A stretch of 64,000 nt of DNA from an uncultured Victivallales bacterium (GTDB taxonomy: Bacteria > Verrucomicrobiota > Lentisphaeria > Victivallales > UBA1829), in contig CALXRL010000001.1 of assembly GCA_944390735.1 (NCBI GenBank), positions 1 through 64,000 on the forward strand. Reading direction: 5' to 3'. Positions 17,996-26,913 of the stretch are shown here, piece by piece. A model generated the notes under the pieces. The model was given only the letters and a program-made list of their open reading frames with translations. It did no database searches and was not told the DNA's origin. Position 1 is the stretch's first letter. Each line of letters opens with the position of its first letter. A program made the translations under genes and the position numbers.

Positions 17996-20900
17996 TGAAT
18001 GTTCCGGAATTGAAAAAGCGTCTGGCGGAACTCCGCGCCCTGTTTCCGGAGCTTCTCCGAAGGGATTGCGTCCGTCTGAAACGGGAGTTCGACCGTGCCG
18101 TTTCCGCGCTCGAGGGGAAGCCGGAGACCGCGGAGCATCTGATCAACGCTCTTTCGTTTCAGGTGCAGCGGGCGCGGAAGCGTTCGATCGCCGGAATTGC
18201 CGAGGATTTGCGTTATGAGTTTCCGGAAGATCTGCCGATCTCTTCGCATGTTCCGGCCATCTGCGAGAAGCTGAAGAGTCATCCGGTGGTGATTGTCTGC
18301 GGCTCGACGGGGTCGGGCAAGACGACTCAGCTGCCGAAGATCGCGCTGTCCGCCGGACTGGGACGGGTCGGGCGGATCGGCTGTACGCAGCCCCGCAGGA
18401 TTGCCGCCTCCTCTCTTGCCCGGCGGGTCGCGGGGGAGCTCGCCTGCGAATGCGGGGCGCAGGTGGGATACAAGGTGCGCTTCGACGACCGCACGGCGGA
18501 AAACACCGTCGTCAAATTCATGACCGACGGCATTCTGCTGGCTGAAACGCGGGACGATCCCATGCTCGATCAGTACGACTGCATCATTCTTGACGAGGTT
18601 CACGAGCGGTCGCTGAACATTGATTTTCTGCTGGGATATCTGAAACTTCTTTTGAAGAAACGGCCGGATCTCAAGCTGGTCATTTCGTCCGCCACGCTGG
18701 AATCGGAGCGGATCTCCGCGTTTTTCGATCACGCGCCGGTGGAAGAGGTCGAGGGGCGTCTTTTTCCGATTGAGGACTGCTATCTGGAACCGGAGGAGGA
18801 TGAGGAGCTTGCTGAAAGCGTCGCGCGCGGCGTGACCTTTCTGGATGAAATCGACCGTCGCGGCGACATTCTGGTGTTTCTTCCCGGCGAACGGGAGATC
18901 CGGGACTGTGCGGAACTGCTGAAGGGACGGAATTTCCCCAATACGGAAATTCTGCCGCTGTTCGGCCGGCTCTCCGCGGGCGATCAGCAGCGGGTGTTCA
19001 GCGCGTCGCGCTTTCGGAGGATTGTTCTGGCGACCAACGTGGCGGAGACCTCACTGACCATTCCCGGAATCCGGTATGTGGTGGATTCGGGACTGGTGCG
19101 TCTGAGCCGGTACAATCCGCGCACGCGGATTCAGGAGCTGCGGGTGGAGACGATTTCCCAGGCAAGCGCCCGGCAGAGACGGGGCCGCTGCGGTCGTCTC
19201 CGCGACGGCATATGCGTGCATCTTTATTCGGAGGAGACGCTGAAGGAGAGCGCCGAATTCACGCCGCCGGAGATTCAGCGTTCGTCGCTGGCCGGAGTGA
19301 TTCTGCAGATGGCGTCGCTGAATCTGCCGCCGCTGGGAGAGTTCCCGCTGGTGGATGAGCCGTCGCCGGCGCTTGTGCGGGAGGGGATGCGGGCGTTGAA
19401 CGATCTGCGCGCCCTCAACGGAACGCGTCTGACGCCGCTCGGACGCAAACTGGCGGCGATGCCCCTGGATCCTCATCTCGGAAAGATGCTTCTGGAGGCG
19501 GATCGGCATCGGCTGCTTTCCGAACTGCTTGTGATTGTTGCGTTTCTGAGCATTCCGGACCCGCGGGAGCGTCCGTTTGACAAGGCGGGCGAAGCCGATG
19601 CCGCCCATCGGAAATTCGCATCCGACAAATCCGATTATCTGGGGATTCTGAATCTCTGGCTGGCGCTTGAGGAGGAGTATCGGAACAACCGGAACTCCAA
19701 TCAGGCACTGCGGCGTTTTGCGCAGAAGAACTATCTGAACTATCGGCGCATCCGGGAGTGGCGCAATCTGGCGGATGATCTGCGGGAGCTCTGCGCGGAG
19801 GCCGGATGCCGTTCGAAAAACGAGATCAATTTGGAGCGTCTTCCGTATGATGTTCTGCACAAGGTTCTGCTGAGCGGACTGCCGCGCCAGCTGGGGTGCT
19901 ACAACCGGGAGACGCGTCTGTATTCGGACATGGGGGGAAAAAAATTCCTGCTGTTTCCCGGTTCCGGACTGGCCAGACGGAAATCTCCGCCGGACTGCGT
20001 GCTTTCCTTCGCTCTGGTGGAGACGACGCGAGTGTTTGCCCGCTGCAATGCGGAGGCGCGTGCGGAGTGGCTGGAACAGATTGCGCCGCATCTCTGCGCT
20101 TATGTCTACGACAATGTCTACTGGGATGAGCGTTCGGGATTTGTCTATGCCAGAGAACGGGTGACGGCCGGACAGCTGGTGATTCATCCGGGACGGCGCT
20201 GTCATTACGCCAAGACGCATCCGAAGGAGGCCCGGGAGGTTTTTCTCCGGGAAGGGCTGGTCACGGGGGCGGCGAATCTGCGCGGAACCTGGCTGGAGGA
20301 GAGCAGCTACCTGATCCGGGAACTGCGGCTGCTGGAACTCAAGATCCGCCGGGTGGATTCCCTGATCGACGAGGTCGCGCTGTATGACTGGTTTGACCGC
20401 ATGCTTCCGCCGGAGGTCTGCTCCGTCGATGCCGTGAAGCGTCTCTGGAACGCGGAGAAGAAGAGTTATGCTCCTCCGCCGGAAGAGTTTACAACGGAAG
20501 CCTATTCCGAACTGCGCGAAAGCGATTATCCGGACTTTCTCATGTTTGCCGGACAGCGTTTTCCGCTTTCCTACCGCTACGATCCCGGAGAGAAGTTCGA
20601 CGGGGTCACGCTTCTTGCGCGCGAGGATTCTCTGAATCTGCTCAATCCCCATGTTCTGGACTATCTGGTGCCGGGGTATCTGCCGCAGAAGCTGGAACGG
20701 ATGATTCGCTCCCTGCCGAAGAATCTCCGGGTGGAGCTGATGCCGATCGGGAATGCGGTCGATGCCTTCATGCGGCGCTATCGGGCCGGAGAGATTTTCA
20801 CGGAACAGCCGCTGGCGGCGGCTCTGGCGGATTTCCTGGGGGAGGAGTATGGCGTCGAACTGGAGCAGGAGGCGTTTGACCGCGCGGATTTTCCGGAGTA

Positions 20901-21873
20901 TCTTCAGATGAAACTTGCGATTCTGAACGGACAGGGGAAGATCCGGAAGATCACACGGACATTCCCGGATGTGCACCGGATGGATTCCTGTTTGAGTTCC
21001 AACATTCCTGCGGTGAAGCAATGGAATCTGGAGCATTGTCACTGCTGGCCGGGGCTCTCCGGGAGTCTGCCGTATTCGATCACGGTGTCGAAGGAGGCGG
21101 GGACGCCCGGCTATCCGGCGGTGGTCGCGGAGGAGGAGAGCGTCGGGCGGAAAGTGTTTCTGAAGGAGGCGGAGGCGAAACTTCAGCATGAACGCGGACT
21201 TCAGAAGCTTTATCGTCTCGAGATGCCGGTTCTGGTCAAGCACATGAGATCGGCGCTGAAGGTGCCGCACGATCTGGAACTGAGTTTTTTTCTGAACGAT
21301 CCGCAGTGGCGGGAGGAGCTGATCGACGCCACCATCCTGGAGTCGTTTCCGATGGACAGCTGGGACATCCGTTCCGCGGCGGATTTTGCCCGCTGCCTGG
21401 AGGCCTCCCGGGACACTGCGGCGGAACTGCTGGCGAAAAATCTTGCGGAATTGAAGAGTATATTTCAGCTTTATGAGCAGGTGATGTCGCTGAAGCGCCG
21501 TCTGCCGCGCGATTCGGACTGTGCGGCGGCGATGGATGAGCGTCTGAATCTGCTGTTCCGGAAAGGGTTTCTCCGCTGCCGCAAAGCGTTCAGCCGCTAC
21601 GACCGGTATTTGAAAGCGCTGAAAATCCGTGTGGAGCGTGCGTTGACGGCTCCGGGAAAGGATGCGCAGAAGGGGGCGGATTTGGAAGCGTATGCTTCGA
21701 AACTGAAACTGGCTTTGGAGCTTGAGCCGGATCTGGAGCGGCGGGAGGATCTCTATGCGTTCTACCTGCTGTTCGAGGAGGCCAATATCAACCGGTATGC
21801 GCCCGAGATCCGGACGCTGGAGAAATGCGGTCCCGAGGTCCTGAAACGCAGCTGGGACGCTTTGAAACTCTGA
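17992..21873 (+). CDS. hrpA: ATP-dependent RNA helicase HrpA
   Basis: The protein has 1293 residues, matching full-length HrpA (about 1300 in E. coli). Walker A is GSTGSGKTTQLPK (residues 104-116). Motif II reads DEVH (201-204) where the DEAH subfamily is named for Ala. SAT motif VISSATLES, motif V FRRIVLATNVAETSLTIPGI and motif VI ASARQRRGRCGR follow. The OB-fold and DUF3418 C-terminal region is present (FPLSYRYDPGEKFDGVTL, LSGSLPYSITVSKEAG). The family unwinds RNA and acts on messenger RNA and on stalled translation. The ATG overlaps the glmS stop as ATGATGA, so the genes are likely cotranscribed. Confidence 0.95.
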
Positions 21874-22707
21874 GCCGTGTCCCGCGGTCCCGGAAACGCT
21901 GCAGCAGAACAGGGATCTCCCTGTTGAATCCCACTGGAGGAACCGACCGGGAAGAGAGCTTCAGAAATGACTGGCAGTCAGGAGGATGGCAGACTGTTTC
22001 CGGAATGAAAAGGACGTTCCCACAATCCCATTCGGGGATTGAAGTCTGACGGTTTCCTTATCATTCCGGAATCCTGTCCGGGAAGCTGCTGTTTCCCTCA
22101 TGGGGGGAAGAGATCAGAACTTCTTTGTTTTCAAGCTGTCAGAGCAGCAGGAGAGGGGGGCGGTTCCCCGATCGGCCGGGAATTGTCATGGCTCGTCGGA
22201 GATGTCCGGGGACGACGATATTTCCGATATGGATTGTTTTCTGTGAAATTGAAAAAATAGGATGACCATTTTCAATTTGTCCGATGTAGGATGGCATGTC
22301 CCTTTTCCATTTTTCCGACACTCGACTTGCCGGTTGTTCTTTGAATTTCCATGTTTAGCGTCAGAATCCTTTCGGAGAGGATCCATACTCTTCGGTTTTA
22401 CTTCTCTGATTCTGTCGGAGAGCTGTCCGGTCCGCCACTGGGAGGAGAGCCCTTCCGGATTTCCTGTTTCGTGCGCCATTTTGCGGATTCTGTATTTCCC
22501 CGTCGGTTTCCAGACCTGATCGAACGCTCTCCTCATCCCGGAACGGAACGTTTCCGGAATGCCTGCGGAAAATCCCGGAAAAGGAGCGTTTCCATCCATG
22601 GTTTTTACCGGAATAAACCAATCCCGTCGAACATTTCCCGATTCGCCTTGTCTGTAGAGGCATACGAACCCATGCTTTTTCAAGGAACTCAACAGGAGGA
22701 AACGATT
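21874..22707. other. 834-base gene-free stretch
   Basis: No frame here combines a good start, a ribosome binding site and recognisable similarity. It contains one perfect 10-base inverted repeat (22246-22278) and no clear promoter hexamers. A longer in-frame extension of the MoxR gene runs through part of it, but lacks family similarity before 22708. Confidence 0.5.
22246..22278. repeat. Inverted repeat, 10-base arms
   Basis: AAATTGAAAA (22246-22255) and TTTTCAATTT (22269-22278) are exact inverted copies around a 13-base loop. The stem is AT-rich without a T-tract, so it is a weak terminator candidate or a protein-binding site. Confidence 0.5.
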
Positions 22708-23730
22708 ATGAGTCAGGAAGAATTACAGAAACTTCAAAGAGATATTGTAGAGGCTTCGGCGTTCATTCGTCCTCTGAAGACCGAGATGAGCCGTATTGTC
22801 GCGGGTCAGAACATTCTGATCGACCGGCTGATCGCCGCTATGCTTTCCGATGGGCACGTTCTGCTGGAAGGTCTGCCGGGACTGGCCAAGACTCTGGCCG
22901 TCAAGACCCTGGCACAATCGCTGGACGGCGAATTCTCCCGTATCCAGTTTACGCCGGATCTTCTTCCCGCCGATGTGGTCGGTACCAACATCTACAATCC
23001 CGTCGAACACAGCTTTTCCGTGAAGAAGGGCCCCGTGTTCGCCAATATTGTCCTCGCCGATGAAATCAACCGCGCACCCGCGAAGGTCCAGAGCGCCCTT
23101 CTGGAGTGCATGCAGGAAAAGCAGGCGACCGTTGCCGGAACCACCTTTCAGATGCCGGAACCGTTCCTGGTCCTTGCCACGCAGAACCCGATCGAACAGG
23201 AAGGAACCTATCCTCTGCCCGAGGCCCAGATCGACCGTTTCCTCTTCAAACTCCGCATCGATTATCCGAATCGCGAGGAAGAGCGTCTCGTCGCGGAACG
23301 CATGGGCCATCCCGAGTGCTTCCCGAAGGCCATGCCCGTGGCAAAACTTTCCGACATCAGCAATGCCAGGAAGTGGGTGGACAAGATCTATATGGACGAA
23401 AAGATTCTGGATTACATCCTCGATATCGTCTGGGCGACCCGTCCGAAACACCGGCAGGAGCTTTCGCAGAGACAGTCCGGCGCGAAACTGGATGACATTG
23501 ACACCATGGTGGAAGTCGGCGCCTCTCCGCGTGCGACCATCGCCCTGGTGATCGCCGCCAAAGCCATGGCGTTCATGGAGGGCCGCGCCTATGTGATCCC
23601 GCAGGATGTGAAGAATATCGCTCATGATGTCCTGCGCCACAGAGTGATTCTCTCCTACGAGGCGGAAGCCGAAAACCGCACGCAGGACGACATCATCACC
23701 GGAATTCTCGACGAACTCAAAACCCCCTGA
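22708..23730 (+). CDS. MoxR-family AAA+ ATPase
   Basis: The protein has 340 residues. AGGAGG lies 8 bases before the ATG at 22708, which fixes this start. Walker A is GLPGLAKT (about residues 56-63), Walker B VLADEINRAPAKVQSALLECMQE, and sensor LATQNPIEQEGTYPLPEAQIDRFLFKL. MoxR ATPases are thought to act as chaperones that mature partner proteins with von Willebrand A domains. That fits the DUF58 and VWA genes immediately downstream, and the four genes form one operon. Confidence 0.93.
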   Translation: MSQEELQKLQRDIVEASAFIRPLKTEMSRIVAGQNILIDRLIAAMLSDGHVLLEGLPGLAKTLAVKTLAQSLDGEFSRIQFTPDLLPADVVGTNIYNPVEHSFSVKKGPVFANIVLADEINRAPAKVQSALLECMQEKQATVAGTTFQMPEPFLVLATQNPIEQEGTYPLPEAQIDRFLFKLRIDYPNREEERLVAERMGHPECFPKAMPVAKLSDISNARKWVDKIYMDEKILDYILDIVWATRPKHRQELSQRQSGAKLDDIDTMVEVGASPRATIALVIAAKAMAFMEGRAYVIPQDVKNIAHDVLRHRVILSYEAEAENRTQDDIITGILDELKTP

Positions 23731-23776
23731 TGCCGCCCGCGAAATTCCCCGAATCTTCGAACGAAAGGAATAGAAA

Positions 23777-24658
23777 ATGCTGGCAAGGGATCTGATAGCC
23801 AAAGTCAGAAAAATCGAGATCAAGACCCGGAAGCTCGTGGAGGAACTTACCGGAGGCGCTTATCACAGCGTCTTCAAAGGGCGCGGAATCGAATTCAGCG
23901 AGGTGCGTGAATACACCCCGGAGGACGATGTGCGCGATATCGACTGGAATGTCACCGCGCGCATGGGCGTGCCGTATATCAAAAAATATGCGGAGGAACG
24001 GGAACTGACCGTCATTATCGCCATCGACGCATCCGCCTCGGTGTTTTTCGGTTCCGGCGCGGAGACCAAGCATGACCGGATCGCTGAAACCGCCGCGCTT
24101 CTCGCGTTCAGTGCGATCCGCAACAACGACAAGGTCGGACTGCTGGTGTTCACCGACAAAACCGAGCTCTGGCTTCCGCCGCGCTCCGGTCGTTCGCATG
24201 TCCTGCGGCTGATCCGCGAACTGCTTGCGTTCCAGCCGCGCTCTCCGCGCACCGACATCGGTTCCGCCATGGATTCCCTGATCCGGAACCTCAAAAAGCG
24301 CGCCGTGGTCTTTCTGATCAGCGATTTTCTGGATACGCATTCGTATGAAAAGCCGATGAAGATTCTCAATTCCAGACACGATCTCGTCGCGGTCCGGGTC
24401 CTGGACAAAACCGAACTGGAACTGCCCCCGATGCCCATGCTGGAATTCGAAGACTCCGAAAGCGGCGAAACACTCTTCTTCGACGCCTCTTCCCCCTTCC
24501 TGCGGGATCAGTATGCGAAAGCCGCGGAGCAGCAGATGGAAGAAGAGTGCGAAACATTCCACCGGGCCAAAGTCGATCTGGTCGATCTTCGCTGCGACGG
24601 GGATATGGTCAGGCCTCTGATGGCGTTCTTCCGGAACCGGAAACGAAAGAGAGGATAA
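23777..24658 (+). CDS. DUF58 domain protein
   Basis: The protein has 293 residues with the DUF58 hallmark GRGIEFSEVREYTPEDDVRDIDWNVTARMG (about residues 36-65). A VWA-like fold follows with IAIDASASVFFG in the metal-site position. AAGGAA lies 7 bases before the ATG. It is the standard partner of MoxR ATPases and lies 46 bases downstream of that gene. The molecular role of the family is not established. Confidence 0.9.
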   Translation: MLARDLIAKVRKIEIKTRKLVEELTGGAYHSVFKGRGIEFSEVREYTPEDDVRDIDWNVTARMGVPYIKKYAEERELTVIIAIDASASVFFGSGAETKHDRIAETAALLAFSAIRNNDKVGLLVFTDKTELWLPPRSGRSHVLRLIRELLAFQPRSPRTDIGSAMDSLIRNLKKRAVVFLISDFLDTHSYEKPMKILNSRHDLVAVRVLDKTELELPPMPMLEFEDSESGETLFFDASSPFLRDQYAKAAEQQMEEECETFHRAKVDLVDLRCDGDMVRPLMAFFRNRKRKRG

Positions 24659-24665
24659 ATCCGAA

Positions 24666-25667
24666 ATGAGAAGACATACATCGAAAAAAAACGGATTTCT
24701 CCGGGCGCTTCTGATTACGGCTCTTGTTCTGATCGCCGCGGCTGCGGCGTTCGGAGTCGCAACCGCCGTGAAATACCGCGCCTCCGCGAAATCCGCCGGG
24801 AAGGCGGTCATTGAACAGCCGCCGGTCCTGTCGGCCGACAAGGAAGTCCCGATCGGAGAGAATATCCGTGTGACCGCCACGATCCGGATCCCCTGGGGTC
24901 GCCGTCCGGTCGCCTTCGACGCGCTCCCCGGCAAGGGGGCGCAGCTGGCCGGAGCTCCGGAATTTGTCCGCGAGTCCATCAACTGGGGATCGACCCTCTG
25001 GCGATTCAGCGCGGTGATCCACGCCTATCGCTCCGGACTCATCGAGCCGGGAACCATGACCGCGGTGCTCGAAGGCGGAGCGGAGAGAAAGCAGGAGCTT
25101 TCCATGTCGCTGCCCGGCTTTACCGCAAAGGCGCTTCCCGTTTCCGACCGCGAGGAACTGGTGACCGCGGGAAAAATCGAGGAATCCGGGGGAACGGCAG
25201 GTCGATCGAAACTCCTGATCGCCCTGATCGCTGTGATTGCCGCAGCCGGAATTCTCTTTGTTCTGCTTCGCAGCAGAAAAGCTCGGAAACAGGCGCCGCC
25301 TCCGTGGACGGTTGCGCTTGATACCATCGGGCACATCCGCAGCGATCTGCACAACGGAAGAGCGAACGCCGCTTCCGCGATTGTGTCGCTGACCGATGTG
25401 ATCCGCGCGTATCTGGAGAGCCGTTTCCATCTTCGCGTCGAACATCAGACAACGCGCGAATTTCTGGATGACATCCGCCGCGGCGGGCCCCTGGATGCCA
25501 AACAGAGCAGTTTTCTGAAAGAGTTTCTCAATTCCGCCGACATGGTGAAGTTCGCCAGAGCACCCGCCGACGTCATGCTCTTTGACGAAGCCGCCACCCG
25601 TGCGGAAACCCTGGTCCGCGAAACGGCGGTCCCCGAAGCGGAACAAGGAAAGGAGGTTTCAAAATGA
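24666..25667 (+). CDS. Membrane protein of the Bat operon (DUF4381/BatD-like C terminus)
   Basis: The protein has 333 residues with two membrane segments (about 12-34 and 180-203). The region between them is probably outside the membrane and about 145 residues long. The cytoplasmic C-terminal part (residues about 215-330: VSLTDVIRAYLESRFHLRVE, TTREFLDDIRRGG, FLNSADMVKFARAP) resembles DUF4381 and the end of BatD proteins. It lies 7 bases after the DUF58 gene, and its stop overlaps the next start. Function is inferred from the operon only. Confidence 0.65.
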   Translation: MRRHTSKKNGFLRALLITALVLIAAAAAFGVATAVKYRASAKSAGKAVIEQPPVLSADKEVPIGENIRVTATIRIPWGRRPVAFDALPGKGAQLAGAPEFVRESINWGSTLWRFSAVIHAYRSGLIEPGTMTAVLEGGAERKQELSMSLPGFTAKALPVSDREELVTAGKIEESGGTAGRSKLLIALIAVIAAAGILFVLLRSRKARKQAPPPWTVALDTIGHIRSDLHNGRANAASAIVSLTDVIRAYLESRFHLRVEHQTTREFLDDIRRGGPLDAKQSSFLKEFLNSADMVKFARAPADVMLFDEAATRAETLVRETAVPEAEQGKEVSK

Positions 25668-26701
25668 TGACGGTTTTTGCCCATCCGTGGTTCCTGACGG
25701 CGGCGCTGCCGGTGCTGCTGATCGCGTTCTATGTCTGGCGCAGGAAACGGCCCGGCATCCGGATTCCGTCGCTGAGCGCGGCGAAGCAGGCGGCGTCGAA
25801 GTCGCGGAGGATTCACTGGAAGCGTCTGGTTCCGTTTGTGCTGTATACGGTGTCGATGCTGCTGCTGGTCGTTGCGCTGGCGCGTCCCAGAGAGGGGCTC
25901 GAACAGATCAACCGCAGAGCCGAAGGCATTGACATCATTGTCGCCCTGGACCTTTCCGGAAGCATGAAGGCGATCGACATTCCCCGCGGAATGGCGCGGA
26001 ACCGGATCGAGAGCTCCCTGAACAACGGAACGCTCCGCAGCCGGATTGAAACGGCGAAAAAGGAGATTGCAAAATTCATTGAGGCTCGTCCAAACGACCG
26101 GATCGGGCTGATCGCCTTTGCGCCTCTTCCGTATATGGCCTGTCCGCCGACTCTGGATCATGCATGGCTGCTGACCAATCTGGACAATCTGGATGCCGGT
26201 GTGATCGGCGATATGACGAATATTGCCGGTCCCATGGCCTCCGCGGTTCAGCGGTTGAAGGATTCAGAGGCGAAACGCAAGATCATCGTCCTTTTCACCG
26301 ACGGCAGCAACAATGTCGATGCGAAAGTGACGCCCCGTCAGGCGGCGAAACTGGCGAACACCTTTGACATCACCGTCTACACGGTCGGAATTGGCTCCGG
26401 CTTCTCGGTGGTGCCGCAGGATACGTTTGCCGGACGGACCTTTGTTCCGGTTCAGAACGATTTTGACGAACCGCTTCTGAAGGACATCGCCTCCACCTCC
26501 GGCGGAAAATACTACCGCGCCGAGGATGCCGAAAGCATGGCCGCCGCCATGAAGGAGATCGATTCTCTGGAAAAGACCTCGTTTGAGCAGCAGACGCTGG
26601 TCAACTGGCGGGAGCTGGCTCCCGGCTTCATCGCGGGAGCTTTGGTGTGCATGCTGCTTGCATTCCTGCTGGAGAACAGTGTGATGAAGCGAATTCCATA
26701 A
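25664..26701 (+). CDS. VWA domain membrane protein (BatA-like)
   Basis: The protein has 345 residues. There are two N-terminal membrane segments (about 5-23 and 53-72), a von Willebrand A domain with an intact MIDAS start IDIIVALDLSGSMKAIDI (about residues 88-105) and VLFTDGSNNVDAKVTPRQAAKLA, and a C-terminal membrane helix (FIAGALVCMLLAFLLE). AGGAGG lies 7 bases before the ATG, which overlaps the previous stop. Bat proteins are linked to aerotolerance or envelope integrity in other bacteria. Only one VWA gene follows here, where batA-batB pairs are common. Confidence 0.88.
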   Translation: MMTVFAHPWFLTAALPVLLIAFYVWRRKRPGIRIPSLSAAKQAASKSRRIHWKRLVPFVLYTVSMLLLVVALARPREGLEQINRRAEGIDIIVALDLSGSMKAIDIPRGMARNRIESSLNNGTLRSRIETAKKEIAKFIEARPNDRIGLIAFAPLPYMACPPTLDHAWLLTNLDNLDAGVIGDMTNIAGPMASAVQRLKDSEAKRKIIVLFTDGSNNVDAKVTPRQAAKLANTFDITVYTVGIGSGFSVVPQDTFAGRTFVPVQNDFDEPLLKDIASTSGGKYYRAEDAESMAAAMKEIDSLEKTSFEQQTLVNWRELAPGFIAGALVCMLLAFLLENSVMKRIP

Positions 26702-26730
26702 AAAAATCCGTTCCACGCATTCGCTTCATC

Positions 26731-26768
26731 CCCGTCTGGTTTCTCTCCTTTCCCCGGACGGGTTTTTT
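26731..26768 (+). terminator. Rho-independent terminator of the MoxR-VWA operon
   Basis: CCCGTCTGG (26731-26739) pairs with CCGGACGGG (26754-26762), with one G-T wobble, and six T residues follow (26763-26768). It lies 30 bases after the VWA gene stop. Confidence 0.85.
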
Positions 26769-26819
26769 GTATTCCGGCGCGCCGGAATCTTTTTTTTCCC
26801 TTTTTTTCGGATTCCCCCC

Positions 26820-26848
26820 TTGACAGAAATTCTTTTTTCGATTATAAT
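26820..26848 (+). promoter_or_regulatory. Consensus promoter of the glycan-use operon
   Basis: TTGACA (26820-26825) and TATAAT (26843-26848) are exactly 17 bases apart, a full sigma-70 consensus. The predicted start near 26855 is followed at once by an inverted repeat. Confidence 0.85.
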
Positions 26849-26858
26849 GAAAATACGC

Positions 26859-26877
26859 AACGAAAACAGATTTCGTT
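26859..26877. promoter_or_regulatory. Putative operator downstream of the transcription start
   Basis: AACGAAAACAGATTTCGTT has perfect 7-base arms (AACGAAA/TTTCGTT) around a 5-base centre. It lies about 4-22 bases downstream of the predicted start of the 26914 gene. The LacI-type regulator encoded at 30994 in the same operon is the natural candidate to bind it. It differs in sequence from the 3712 palindrome, consistent with a separate regulator. Confidence 0.6.
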
Positions 26878-26913
26878 AATGAGAAAAAAGCGAGAAAGTC
26901 GAGGAGTCCCCGG

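Noticed and set aside
22186-22692. 168-codon minus-strand frame before the MoxR gene
   Set aside because: No ribosome binding site, no similarity, and it covers the inverted repeat and the MoxR leader.
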